DNA of 64,000 nt from Prionace glauca (lineage: Eukaryota; Chordata; Chondrichthyes; Carcharhiniformes; Carcharhinidae): the NCBI GenBank assembly GCA_037974335.1, contig CM075760.1:21861291-21925290 (forward strand), written 5' to 3'. Made by a program: the position numbers and the translations under genes. This document shows positions 44,880 to 56,229 of this stretch, one piece after another; the first letter of the stretch is position 1, and each line of letters begins with the position of its first letter. The notes under the pieces are model-generated. The model saw only the letters and a list, made by a program, of their open reading frames with translations, had not been told where the DNA came from and did no database searches.

Positions 44880-45885
44880 ACTTCTGGCAGCATGGGTGGT
44901 CCATTGTGATTTGTCAGTTATATTAATGATTTGGATGAGAATTTAGGAGGCATGGTTACTAAGTTTTCATTGACACCAAGATTGGTGGCATAGTGATAGT
45001 GAAAAGAAGGTTATCTCTAATTGTAATGGGATCTTGATCAATTGGGCCAGTGGATTGATGAATGACAGATGGAGTTTAATTTAGATGAATGCGAGGTGAT
45101 GCATTTGATAGATCGAACCAGGGCAGCACTTACTTAATGCTAAGGTATTGGGGACGGTTCGAGAACCAAGAAATCTGTGAGGGTACATGTTCATAGCTCC
45201 TTGAAAGTGGAGTCATAGTTGGGCAGAGTAGTGAGGAATGAAATCAGCATACTTGATTTCCTTGGTCAGAACAGCGAATAAAGGAGTTGGGACAACTTGT
45301 TGAAGTTGTGCAAGACATTGGTAAGGCCACACTCGGAATACTCTGTACAATTCTGGCCACCCTGTTACAGGAAGGATATTATTAAACTACAAAGAGCTCA
45401 GAAAATATTCACTAGGAGGGTATAGGGACTTGATTGTTTGTGTTTTAAGGAGAAACGTGATAGACTGGAACTTTTTCCCGGCTGTGTAGAAAGCCTAGGG
45501 GTGACCTTATGGAGGTCTACAAAAAAACTGAGGGGCACAGATCAGCTAGATAGTCAATATCTTTTCCCAAAAGTAGGGGAGTCTAAAACTGGAGGGAATA
45601 GGCCGAAGGTGAGAGGAGAAGATGCAAATGGGTCTGGATGGGCAATTGTTTCACACACAGGTTAGTAAGTGCCTGGAAAAGGTGCCAGAGGGAGTAGAGG
45701 TGTGTACAGTTTTGACAGTGAAAAAACATGATGTCAGTTAGATGGATAAGATAGATGAAAATGGGTCAAATGCCGGCAATTGGGACTAGCTTAGCGGTGG
45801 ATGAAAAAAGGCAGCATGGACAAGTTGGGCCGAAGGGCCTGTTTCCATGCTATAAACCTCAATCACTCTATGATTTTCCGGCCGT
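44880..45885 (+). mobile_element. Old LINE, RT core to 3' end
   Basis: Degraded RT ('cagttatattaatgatttgg' = YINDLD, then a SLTPRLVA remnant), the C-terminal LYNSGHPVTGRILLNYK-like block, and the tail 'caagttgggccgaagggcct' near 45822. Many breaks. Confidence 0.7.
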
Positions 45886-46017
45886 GTTTGTTCCAATGCC
45901 AGAAAATCCCCGCCTGAGGTTATCGGACTTTTATATGATCTGTGTCTCGCCTGCCATGGGAATCATAATGGGCGGGATAGGACAATTCCAACCCGTGTTA
46001 ATCAGCAGCAATCCGTG

Positions 46018-46125
46018 TTTATATCATAGAATCATAGAATTCCAACCGTGCAGGAGGAAGTTATTTGGCCCATCGGGCCTGCACCAGTCCAAATGGGCCA
46101 CAATAGTCCCAGCCAGACCCTATCC
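46018..46125 (-). mobile_element. LINE/SINE tail fragment
   Basis: The reverse complement ends in 'ctgcacggttggaattctatgattctatg' type tail. Confidence 0.5.
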
Positions 46126-46129
46126 CATA

Positions 46130-46455
46130 ACCCTCTGGAAGCCTCCTTCTCCCTCAGACACCCACTCAGCCTCTTTCAATCTCAGACACCTCAATCAGCC
46201 CTGCCCACCCTCAGCACCCCACCCAAACCAGTCCTCACTCACCCGCCCCACCCTCAAAACCCCACTCAACCCTGTCCCCTCAGATCCCCACTCAGCCACC
46301 TCCTCCTCAGGCTCCTCACACAACCACCCACACCATCAGAACCCAACTCAACCCCTCACCACTTAGACAACCCACTCAGTTCCACTCCCACCTCAGACAC
46401 TCCTGTCAGCCCCCTCCCCCTACAAACCCCTCATTACTCAGCCCCCCTTCAGGCC
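46130..46455 (+). repeat. C/A/T-rich degenerate tandem repeat
   Basis: Loose repetition of 'cccactcagccc..cctcagac' units of about 25-30 bp. Two overlapping frames are by-products. Confidence 0.75.
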
Positions 46456-47032
46456 TGAGGCTTGGCAGTGTCCATGACACTGTCCACTTGTACTGACACC
46501 TGTATTTCGCGCCTTGCTCCTGCGCGGAGAGTTGTGGAGGTTTATCTGCCTCGTGAGTTTGATATTGTCTGTAGTTAAAGACAGTATTGGACTCTTCAAA
46601 TTATCCCATAACACTAGTCACAATTTGAAAATTTGTCATCGATAATGTGCTTATGTGAAATACACCTCAGTCTCTTTGTTTCACCTCATGGTTTGCACCT
46701 CTGTTCTGTATGTGTTCTCTATCTAGCTTGTGGTATGCCTGCCTTGAAATTGTTTCATCGGACAATGTACAGAGAGATTTGTTCTGTTAGTCCATGCTGT
46801 AGGGACTCTGACAGTGTTTTTAAGGGGCAGTGTAAAGGGAACTATTCCTGCCTAGCACTGTCCTGCGTCGGCCTCTGATGAAGCAGAGCCTTTGCTGTTT
46901 AGAATTATCTGAAACTCGTCAGTGAAGGACTAATTTATGAATGAAATCACCGATGTCTCCTCATTGTTCACTCATTCTGTCTCTGGATTTTATGATAAAA
47001 GGGCAGAGATGAAGGTGTTTTTACACGGGTGG

Positions 47033-47170
47033 ATCACTGGGTGGCGCAGTGGCTCTTTCACGGATGGACCTTGAGTTCAGTCACATCCCAGACATGACTG
47101 GGGGGACATGCCTGTCTGGGAAAGTGGGAGAGCGGGTGGGGTTGGGGGAAACCCTATAATAGGGAAATGG
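47033..47170 (+). mobile_element. Possible SINE head
   Basis: 'ctgggtggcgcagtggctct' resembles a tRNA-derived SINE head, but the B box is weak. Confidence 0.35.
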
Positions 47171-47227
47171 AACGAAGTTGGTGGGTCTTAGACAACGGAA
47201 TTAAGCCAAGCCAGAGATGGTTACATT

Positions 47228-47244
47228 TTTATTCAATGTTTATT
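47228..47244 (-). terminator. Poly(A) signals for membrane IgM mRNA
   Basis: Two AATAAA hexamers on the minus strand (47228-47233 and 47239-47244), about 450 bp after the M2 stop. Confidence 0.6.
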
Positions 47245-47690
47245 TTAAAAATTCAGAGAACATTTTAAAACGATTTTTTTAAGTTAGAAAAGTGAACACA
47301 ACGATCGAACATTACATTGAAAATAGAACACATGCACAGGGAATCCGTCAATATTTGGACATCCGTTACATGCACCAAAAATAGAAAACAGGACATTAAT
47401 CGGAAGAGGAATTCACAAATGTGAATAAGAAATAAAACAAGTTTCTTATTTACACATGAAATTTGAACTGTGTGGAAACTATTAACCATAATTACATTAT
47501 ATCAAAAATGCCTCATACAATTTACACTGAAAACTGAAATAAAATCTAAGGTAGCCTCAGTTACAGATTCAGAATGATAAGCTGGGAGAATTTTACTGAT
47601 ACAGTCACCGAGAGCTGATATTGTAGTTGAGCCGTACAGAGATCTTTATAATCAGCTGAGGGAAATCTTCAGCATCCAAAGTTCAACCCA

Positions 47691-47699
47691 TCATTTGAT
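47691..47699 (-). CDS. IGHM: IgM membrane exon 2 (M2), coding part
   Basis: After an acceptor 'tattttacag' the exon reads ATC AAA TGA: Ile-Lys-stop. Joined to M1 it gives the very short cytoplasmic tail VKIK, comparable to the KVK tail of vertebrate membrane IgM. The 3' UTR continues leftwards to poly(A) signals near 47.24 kb. Confidence 0.8.
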   Translation of the reverse strand: MK

Positions 47700-47831
47700 C
47701 TGTAAAATAGAGACAATATTGAAGCAGATGTATCTGATGCGGGACATTAATGTTTTTAATCAGTGAAACGATGAGAGATTTTTCAAATCCATTCTGCCAG
47801 TTTGAAATGTGAGTGAATTGAATCATCTCAC

Positions 47832-47959
47832 CTTCACCAGAGTGACGGCAGTGCTGTAGAAAATGCTCAGGAAGAACAGGACGATGAATGTGGAAGCGGT
47901 TGTCCAGATGTTGCTGTTATCATCCTCACTGTCTTCAATCCAGATGCGGTCGGTGGGGT
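47832..47959 (-). CDS. IGHM: IgM membrane exon 1 (M1), transmembrane
   Basis: 128 nt between acceptor (ccctag) and donor (gtgaga). It encodes an acidic extracellular linker ([16 protein letters not shown]) and a membrane helix with the conserved antigen-receptor face ([20 protein letters not shown]), then TLVK. The Ser/Thr/Tyr face (FYSTAVTL) is the part that in membrane IgM contacts Ig-alpha/Ig-beta. It joins the cryptic donor in CH4 in phase 1 (G|AC = Asp). The whole frame is intact. Confidence 0.93.
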
Positions 47960-48529
47960 CTAGGGGACAGACGCCAGGAAATGGAATTAGATTACTTTAT
48001 TTATCCCGGGAATCTCATTGTTTTCGTTTCCCTGTTCTCCTTCATAAACTGTTCATTCATTCTCATGTGTAATTTTCAATGTATATCTCCTGTTAAATTC
48101 AAGACACTCAGTAACAGATCTCCATAACTATTTTCACACCTGATCCTTATTGGTATTCCTTGGAGAGTCCATGTCAGAAAGCACTGAAGGTGTTTTCTTG
48201 AGAATCAGTTCATTTTGAACTATTTGCCACGAACCCTTATTGAAGAATGTTTTGACTGATATAGAGGAACATTCCCCTGTCAATGATTGTTTCCACAGAT
48301 GATGACTGATCTGTAAACTATGAATGCTGCTGTTTAAGATCTGGGATGTAATTTCCAATCTTTGCTTATTTACAGTGGAAATGTTTAGTAAATCATGAGC
48401 TTAATTCAGTTTCTCAACGTGTTTGGCGGTGTTTTGAGAATTGGGATAGTTGTCGGTGTGTATGTCCATTCAAATTCACACTTAAATTTTAGTTTCATCA
48501 TTTACCTGCCGTTTATATTTAAGATTGTG

Positions 48530-48563
48530 TGTGTGTGTCTGTGTGCGTGTGTGTATGTGTGAG

Positions 48564-48600
<37 letters not shown>
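48530..48600 (+). repeat. (TG)n microsatellite
   Basis: TG run with an interrupted first half and a pure second half of about 32 bp. Confidence 0.95.
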
Positions 48601-48601
<1 letters not shown>

Positions 48602-48701
48602 CACTTCCTGAGCTGCATTAATCTTTGGTCCTGTGTTAATCTGTGTGTATGAGGGATTCATTTGTCTGTGTTTGTTGATTTGTGTAGTTGTGTGTCTGTG
48701 T

Positions 48702-48765
48702 GTATAATTTATTCTTCAGACATTGTAGATAATTTGTATAATTTATTCTTCAGACATTGTAGATA
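48702..48765 (+). repeat. Short tandem duplication, about 35 bp
   Basis: 'tttattcttcagacattgta' plus flanks occurs twice in direct tandem. Confidence 0.8.
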
Positions 48766-49099
48766 TATGACTATTATTGTGTGAAGTCTCTGTATATTTA
48801 TTAATGCCACTCTTAACGTGTGCTCGTGTTTCTGCCTATTTCAATGTGTGAATTTCTGTCACTCGAGTAATGTTTCCTTCCCTTTCTGTGTGTGTCTGGT
48901 CTGTTAACATGTTAGTGCATGTAAATCCGTGTTGATAGTTATTTTAACAATGTGTCAGCATATACCTGTGTTTCCATGTGTAGTATTGTGTCCCGTGGTG
49001 TTCTGTTCTGTATGAGCATGTGAATGTTTGCATCCACATGTTTGTGTGAAAAAGTTTTGCTCTCTGTTTATCTATATGCAGTGTGTTAATATTGTTACA

Positions 49100-50250
49100 C
49101 GTATTTCCCTGTATAAGTGATAATGTGTATAACATTGTGGGTCTCTATATCAGTATTCATTTCAGCGAGAACGTGTGAGAATATGCATTTGTTTGAGTGT
49201 GTGTATCTGTTTGTGTATGTTTTGGACCTGCATGCATGTTATCTGTTCGTATTGTGTGTACACATGTATGTGTTTGTGTTTGGGTCTGTGTACCTAGTCA
49301 CGTATGTTTAGGTAAGTGTGTACTTGTGTGTTTGTATAAGGTTCTGCGTGCGTATGTACATATTTGATAATTTGTGTGCATGTTTTGTTTTGTGCCTTCT
49401 TGTACAAGTCCGTGTCTGTGTGTGCGGGTGTCTGCCCCCTTGTGTATGCATGTATGTGTGTGTGTTTGTGTGTTTGTGTGTGGATGGTGCGTGTGGGACA
49501 GAGAAAGCGAAAGAGAAAGGGAGAGAGAGTGTTTGTGTATGCATGTATTTTTGTTTGAATCTGTGTGGTCCATTAGTGTATTTGTGGGATCGTGCTTGTT
49601 TGAGTTCGTTTGTGCGTATATTGTGTATTCTTCTGATCCGTGAATGTGCATTTGTATTTCTGAATGTATCTGTGTTTTTGTTGTGTATGTATTTGAGTGT
49701 ATTGTGTATTTGTGAGATTCTGTGTCTGTATTTGAATGTGCCTGTCTATATTTCTGTGTGTGGGAGTATGTGTATGCGTTTGCGTGAGTATATTAACATT
49801 CTGTATTCGTGTGCATATATATGAGTATGTGTATTTGTGCAACTGTGTCCATGTGTCTGTGTGTGTGTATGCGTGTGTGTGTGTATGTGTGTATGAGTGT
49901 GTGAATGAGTGTGTGAGTGTGTAGTGTGTCTGTATGTGTGAGTGTGTGTATGTGAGAATGTGTAGTGTGTGAGTGTGTGTGTGGGTGAGTGTGTGTGAGA
50001 GTGTGTGTGTGTGTGTGTGCGTGTGTGTTTGTGTGAGTGTGTGAATGAGTGTGTGAGTGTGTAGTGTGTCTGTATGTGTGAGTGTGTGTATGTGTGTGTG
50101 AGTGTGTGTGTGTGTGTGTGAGAGTGAGTGTGTGTGTGATTGTGTGTGAATGTATAGTGTGTGTAGTGTGTGTTTGTGCAGTGTGTGTAGTGTGTGAGTG
50201 TGTGAGAGTGAGTGTGTGAGTGTGGGTGTGTACGCCTATGTGTGTATGTA
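49100..50250 (+). repeat. Long TG-rich tract in the CH4-M1 intron
   Basis: About 1.1 kb of T/G-rich sequence, densest from 49.85 to 50.23 kb, where (TG)n alternates with TGAG and TAGTG units. A block from 'gtgtgaatgagtgtgtgagt' to 'tgtatgtgtgagtg' occurs twice (49.90-49.95 and 50.04-50.09). Open frames on both strands are artefacts of the repeat. Confidence 0.95.
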
Positions 50251-51328
50251 TAATTGTGACAGTTTTGGGCAGTTTTATCAGTGTGTGTATTTTTTTAACT
50301 GTTGCTCCAAGTTTCACCGACCATAGTGAACTGAATATGATCCAGACAACTCGAATAATGGAACATATTTTCAATGTTTTGCTGTAGAAATGTATTTTAT
50401 GTGAGGGGCACAGTGATATCAGGAGAGAGAATGAAATAATTCATTGATGTATCTCAGAGACCTCAGGGACGGAACAATTAAAACCCGGGGAGGAATCTAT
50501 GACTTGTTTAAATTTGTATTCTGGGAAATCAATGCCAGCAGATGATTGACAGGAACAAGAGTGTTGAGACATTTTAAAATTATGTTGCTTTCATATAGAT
50601 ATATTTCAATGATTAAGTTAATGATACTTCAAAATCTGTAGCAAGTAAACCGGAAACTAATTTGTACTGTTGGCAACTGGGTCCTTATAGTAGAGAATTG
50701 TTCCCTTCCAAACACGGGAGAGGGAGGAGAGTGAGCTCAGAGTTTCCCTCTCCCTACCCGGTGATACAATGTCCCTGATGGTTCTAACCACTGAGGAGGT
50801 AGAGGTGAGTGGATTAAATAATGACATTCCTCCTTTTTTCATTGAGGAAGTTTTGGGACATGGATTAATTACTGCTCCTCCCCTCTCTCTACTGGGTTAG
50901 TGGGAATCCAGGATGTTAACAATTTCACTCTCCCTCAATCCGATGGGGGGAATATTTCTCCATGTTTTTGTGTGTGACCCTCACTTCAGTTCCCAGTGGG
51001 TGCGGTGCAGCAGCTTAAAGAGGTGGTCAATGAGAGAAACAGGGACACAGAGATCTAAATGTTGTGTTTGTGTGTCAGACATGTTAAAAATGTCGGAGTG
51101 TTTTCCCCTCAGCGGGAGGAAAGTCAGTGAAGATATTTTGCAAAATCCTGTAATGAATATGCTCTATTCTATCCCTGACCCAGTGTCTATCTCCGCTGGG
51201 AGCACTGGTTCAACAATTTTGGGTCCCAAACATGAAAATATCTGACTCAAATCAAAGATATGGAAGTAAAACTGAAAAACAACCAATTAAACAACTGGGT
51301 ATTTCATTGATCGTTAGAGGAAAATGTT

Positions 51329-51343
51329 TTTATTCTTTTTATT
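51329..51343 (-). terminator. Poly(A) signals for secreted IgM mRNA
   Basis: Two AATAAA hexamers on the minus strand (51329-51334, 51338-51343) lie 28-42 bp after the secreted stop codon. Confidence 0.75.
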
Positions 51344-51370
51344 GTAGTTTTTAATGGAAGTGAGTGACTC

Positions 51371-51762
51371 TCATTGACATGAATTAACAGTGTCCATCAG
51401 TGCAAGGGAAATGTTCACAAAACTGGGTTTACCGCTGGATTTGTCAACTGTTCTGTTGATGATCTTCAAGGGGATGGCTTCATGTCCCACCACACAGGAG
51501 TAAGAAGCGCCGCTGGACCATTCCTCTGCTGCAATGGATAACAGGCTGTACATGAAGAAGGAGCTATCGCCGTTCTCCGCCACCACCTCGGTGTTCCTGT
51601 AGTTCCCGGGATTCACCGGCTTGTCGTTGACGGTCCACTTGACGAAGATCTCTCGGGGGGAGAAACCTCTCACTAAGCAGCTGAGGGAGACGAAACTCTG
51701 AGCGGAGACATCTTCTGCCGAGGGCAGGAGGACAGAGACGACCGGTTCCCGCGGATTTGGAT
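51371..51762 (-). CDS. IGHM: IgM CH4 exon with secretory tail
   Basis: 392 nt from acceptor 'tttctgcag'. C1-set Ig domain: [11 protein letters not shown] with the first Cys, VKWTVND with Trp, [11 protein letters not shown] with the second Cys. It continues into the secretory tail [19 protein letters not shown], with an N-glycosylation site and the penultimate Cys used for polymerisation. An internal GTAAAC donor at 51427-51432 (after SSG) is used for the membrane form and sits at the same place as in mammals. The domain frame is intact. Confidence 0.95.
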
Positions 51763-52224
51763 CTGCAGAAAATGTACAATAAATGTCAATAAACTGGAAA
51801 ATTCTGGAGACAATGAAACCACAGGTTAGATCTCAGAAAAATGTGCTTCGCTTCTGATTTTAACTCTTCCCATTTTTGATTTGCAGCTTGGAGGGGAGAT
51901 GAACACAATTGTTTTCTCAGATAACTCAGGGGGGGTGGAGTGGAAAGATTCAGAAAGTTTACAGCACAGAATCAGGCCATTCGACCCAACTGATCTACTT
52001 TCCTTTTTGGTTTTCTGGTTTTTGATGCTCCACATCAGTCTCCTCCCTTCTTCTTCAATCTAAACCCAATAACATCGCCTTCAGTTCACTTTTCACTCAT
52101 CAACACATCAAACTCCCCAGAAAAATATCAATCGGCCCAGAGTAGTTTAGTTCAGGGGAGAACATTAATGCACTGAATACTAACTATTGAGTAGTACACT
52201 TTCACTGGAGATAGACACAGTGAT

Positions 52225-52965
52225 GCATTTACATAGAAACATAGAACATTACAACACAGTACAGGCCCTTTGGCCCTCAATGTTGTGCCGAGCTATGTCC
52301 AAACCCAAGATCAAGCTCTCCCACTCCCTATCATTCTGGTGTGCTCCATGTATCTATCCAATAACCGCTTGAAAGTTCCTAAAGTGTCTGACTCCACTAT
52401 CACAGCAGGCAGTGCATTCCACACCTTAACCACACTCTGAGTAAAGAATTTACCTCGGACATCCCTCCTGTATCTCCCACCATGAACCTTATAGTAATGC
52501 CCCCCTAGTAACCCGAGGAAATAGTCTCTGAACATCCACTCTATCAATCCCCCTCACCATCTTATAAACCTCTATTTAGTCGTCTCTCATCCTCCTCTGT
52601 TCTAAAGAGGAAAGCCCCAGCTCCCTCAACCTTTCCTCATAAGACCTACCCTCCAAACCAGGCAGCATCCTGGTAAATCTCCTCTGCACTCTCTCCAATG
52701 CTTCCACATCCTCCTTATAATGAGGTGATTAGAACTGCACACAATATTCCAAATGTGGTCTCACCAAGGCTCTGTGCAATTGCAGTATAACCCCACGGCT
52801 CTTAAACTCAAACCCCCTGTTAATAAACACTAACACACTTTAAGCCTTCTTCACGGCTCTATTCACTTGAGTGGCAATCTTCAGAGATCTGTGGATATGA
52901 ACCCCGGGATCTTTCTGTTCCTCCACATTGCTCAGAACCCTGCCGTTGACCCTACATTTATTGCT
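52225..52965 (-). mobile_element. CR1-like LINE, family C, in CH3-CH4 intron
   Basis: The reverse complement runs from RT-distal sequence (RVLSNVEEQKDPGVHIHRSL) to the C-terminus (GKFFTQSVVKVWNALPAVIVE) and a tail 'aaagggcctgtactgtgttgt' in the minus sense. Its left end lies about 15 bp from the CH3 splice donor. Confidence 0.85.
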
Positions 52966-52982
52966 TCAATCTCTCAGCTCAC

Positions 52983-53291
52983 CTGTTTCCTTGTGGATAG
53001 ATGTTCTTAGAGGAGTCGGCAGATCCTGATGGCTCACCACGCACTCAAACACAGCCGCACTCAGCCAGGCTTGTGTGGAGATGCTTAATTTGCTGATCAC
53101 GCTGTCACGATCCGCTCCGGGCTTTTCAGCAATCTCTGATTTCAAATACTTCCTGTCTCGGATCCAGGACACGTTAACTCCATCAGGAGCATGAGAAATG
53201 ATGCAGGTTAAGGTCACGGTCGCCTCCAGTAAGACCTGTTCTATTGGTGGTGGCTGTATCTTCACTGTGGTATCAAGGCACGGGAGAGGAT
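52983..53291 (-). CDS. IGHM: IgM CH3 exon
   Basis: 309 nt between acceptor (attcacag) and donor (gtgagc). Ig fold: [13 protein letters not shown] (first Cys), NVSWIRD (Trp, with N-glycosylation site NVS), [13 protein letters not shown] (second Cys). PLPCLDT near the start offers a Cys in a hinge-like position. Phase 1 at both ends; intact. Confidence 0.94.
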
Positions 53292-53727
53292 CTGTGAATG
53301 AGAAATGAAAATGAGCCCTAGTTCCCCTTCAGAAGCAGGACAGCAGTCTTCAGCCTGAAGGAGGCAAAGTTGCCTTCAATATATCAATCTCTAACTCTCG
53401 CCTTTCACCTTCCATGGCGAATGGGAAGCCAGCTTGCTGTATGGAATTATTCCCTGTATTAAATATTGGAGCAGCGGTAACATTTCCATGAATCAGAATT
53501 GGAGAATTCCCAAACAAACACACCATCCTGAACTCAAGGAAAAAGTACTGACCGTTGGTTTATAGATAGGGTGGATACACTTTCCAATATTTTACCCCTG
53601 TGCTGTGACCTGTGAAGCAGTCTAACACTTACTGTCTCTCCAAATTTTACCAGCTGTCTCAGGAACAAGCTGACATCAAGGCCACCTCACTCAGTATATT
53701 GCTTCAAACCGAAAGGGGACACTCTTT

Positions 53728-54015
53728 TAAGGGGAGGCTGTGGCATATGGTGTTGTCAATGGACTTATAACCTCGGGCAAGACTCTGGGGACACAGATTC
53801 GAATCCCATCATTTCTAATGTGAAATTTGAATTTTGTAAAAACGTGTAATTTAAAGTTGAAATGGTTCTCATGAAGCTATTGCTGTAAAACCCCTCCTAG
53901 TTCACAAATGTTCCTTACCAAAATCAACCTGCTGTCTTTATCTGGCCTGGCATGCATGTGACTCCAGATTCACAGCAACGTGAATGACACTTCAGTGCCC
54001 TCAGGTTTGGGAAAT
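53728..54015 (+). mobile_element. tRNA-derived SINE in CH2-CH3 intron
   Basis: Diverged copy of the SINE at 22.4 kb: head with 'ggacacagattcgaatccc' and the 'tctggcctggcatgcatgtg' core. Ends at 'ggaaataaatg'. Confidence 0.65.
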
Positions 54016-54207
54016 AAATGCACATCTCAGGAAGGGATAACAAAAAATTGTTTTTCTGATGAAATTCTGAATGAGATATTGTCCTAATGCAGCAAACTAC
54101 AGGACAATAACTCACAAGTTGTTCTATGCTTTGTACCAACTTTAATAGATCCCTAATTCTGATTAACATCAGAATGATATATGTTGTCCTCTGTTTGAGT
54201 CTCTTAC

Positions 54208-54522
54208 CCCGAGATACGCTGATGTTCTGACTCTGAGTGTCTCCTCGGTGAGTGACCTGGCAGGTATAGACCGCTTTGCTGAACCATTCCCCAGCGGAGA
54301 CTGTCAACCGACTGCTGGCCGAGAAGTTCCCGTTCAATCGACAGGGGGGAGAGGTGACAATTCCTGAATGCGTGGGTTCCCCATTCTTCAGCCAACTCAC
54401 TTCCATTGACCCTGGCTGGAAATCGATGATTGAACAGACGATGATTGCGAATTTCCTGTGTGAGATTTCTTCACTGGAACTCACGGTGAGGATAAGAGTT
54501 GGATGGATCACATGCGGAGGGC
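54208..54522 (-). CDS. IGHM: IgM CH2 exon
   Basis: 315 nt. Acceptor 'ccctgaag' after a long T tract, donor gtaaga. Ig fold: [13 protein letters not shown] (first Cys), EVSWLKNGE (Trp), [11 protein letters not shown] (second Cys). N-glycosylation sites are at NFS and NIS. The split codon from CH1 gives a Cys at the CH1-CH2 border. Intact. Confidence 0.94.
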
Positions 54523-54579
54523 CTTCAGGGAAAAAAAAAACAGATCAGTCATTTCCTGCAGAAGATGTGGATCAATTAA

Positions 54580-54792
54580 ACTTTTGTCAACTGAGGGTAG
54601 TAAGGGCTTGGAAAGCCCTGTCTGCAGCATTGTGGACTCGCCAACTTTAAGGGCGTTCAAATGGTCAGTGGATAGTCATATGGATAATATTGGAATAGTT
54701 TAGGTTAGAGGGTCATGAGATTGGTTCCACTGGTCGGCGCAACATCGAGAGCCGAATGGCCTGTACTGCGCTGTAATGTTCTATGTTCTCTG
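54580..54792 (+). mobile_element. CR1-like LINE, family B, tail in CH1-CH2 intron
   Basis: Carries the last ORF2 codons (VVRAWKALSAALWT) and the tail 'ctgcgctgtaatgttctatg', antisense to the IgM gene and about 60 bp upstream of the CH2 acceptor. Confidence 0.8.
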
Positions 54793-54934
54793 TTCCAACT
54801 CATTTGCAGTCAATAGACACTAACTGGACCAATCCAGAGAGCCGAATGATGCACATCTATTTAACTGAGTTATAACCAAGGCCCTACATGTTAACCACAG
54901 TGTTTCTGTTTCACACAAGCTCCATAACACTTAC

Positions 54935-55234
54935 ATGGTATTTCAATGCTCTTGACTGAGCTGTTGTGTTGAACCTCACAGTCAATTCTGGGACATTCTC
55001 CCGCTGAGTCGCTGATGGTTAACTGGCTGCTCAGGGTGTAGGTTCCCTTCGTGTTTCTCACTGATGGGTAAGTCTTAAACCCACTGGGGACCGTTTGCCC
55101 ATTTTTCTTCCAGGTCACTTTGGAGACATCTGGAAGGTAATCCATCGCCAAACATCCGAAGGTGATGGAGCCATCGGAGTTCTGTTGCTGACAGGGGGAG
55201 ACCAGGCCATACAGAGTGGGCGGAGACGGTGTCG
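54935..55234 (-). CDS. IGHM: IgM CH1 exon
   Basis: 300 nt between acceptor 'ctttcccag' and donor gtaagt. Starts [15 protein letters not shown] with the Cys likely to bind the light chain, then [13 protein letters not shown] (first fold Cys), VTWKKNGQ (Trp), [13 protein letters not shown] (second Cys and N-glycosylation site). It enters in phase 1 from a J segment, which was not found within the 8.7 kb to its right. Antibody heavy-chain domain next to VH; intact. Confidence 0.95.
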
Positions 55235-55329
55235 CTGGGAAAGAATAGCCAATTGAACAAGTTAGACTCTTACTTGCATTTATTAAGTCATCAAACATTG
55301 TTACAAATAGGTTTCTATATTAGATATAG

Positions 55330-55470
55330 GTCTTGGTGTTAAAGGGATGAAGGGACATGGGTCGTCGGTGTGATCAGGATAGTGATGAGCTCTGACCAAA
55401 GTGAATGGCGGAGTAGGCTCCAAGGGCCGAATGGCCAACTCCAGCTTCTATTTTCTATGTTTCTATCTCG
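55330..55470 (+). mobile_element. LINE 3' tail fragment
   Basis: 'gaatggcggagtaggctccaagggccgaatggcc...ctatgtttctatc' tail, short. Confidence 0.55.
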
Positions 55471-55794
55471 AACATTGATTAGAATTATGAACTTATCCCT
55501 AATATTTCCCGATTAAATCTTTCATCCGCCTTTGAGATGATGTTACTTCTATCATTTGGAAATTGTCATCTCTGTAGAAACTCATATCCCTGTCTCCACT
55601 TCTATCAAATTAGGAAGAAAAAATACACATTCTGTTAGTCTCACAATGACATGTCATTCATTGGATTAACAGAGAACAGCAAAGATTGTCTCCATTATTG
55701 AAGCAACTATTTATTTCTCAACAACAGCAGTGTATGATGAACCGCTGTTTATTTCTCAAACAACAACACTTTGTGTGGAAGAACTTCTCCCTTC

Positions 55795-55930
55795 ACTCAG
55801 ACTATCCACTCACCTGATGAGGGAGCTCCAACAGCTTGTGATTCCAAATAAACCTGTTGGACTTTAACCTGGTGTTGTGGGAATCCTTACTGTGCCAACA
55901 CCAACCTCACTCCGGCATCTCCACACTAGT
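55795..55930 (-). mobile_element. Solo arm of the foldback element
   Basis: The reverse complement matches the left arm of 42953-43785: 'ggagatgccggagtgagg', 'aacaccaggttaaagtccaa', 'ccctcatcaggtgagtgg'. Confidence 0.8.
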
Positions 55931-56229
55931 TTTGGAAATTGCCTGTGTTCAAACTAATTGGTGCCCCTTCCTCTCTCCAACTCACTGCCTCTCAATCCAC
56001 AAAACGGAGATTAGTGACTTTGCTTCAAAAATACATCTGGAATGAATACTTACTGAATGATCAGGAAACTCTAAATGTGATTATAAATTCAAAATAAATC
56101 CAACATTTATTGACGGATTGAGGGATCATACATTAATACCAAGAGTTTCCCATTTGGGCCCTGAAGTCTCCTCCATCATTCACTGAGATTACAGATGAGC
56201 TGATTGTGGTGCTAGCTGTATTCTGAACC

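Noticed and set aside
46048-46458. Pro/Ser/Thr-rich frames
   Set aside because: Caused by the C-rich degenerate repeat.
49293-50374. Long overlapping frames rich in Cys/Val or His/Thr
   Set aside because: They are readings of the TG-rich repeat on each strand.
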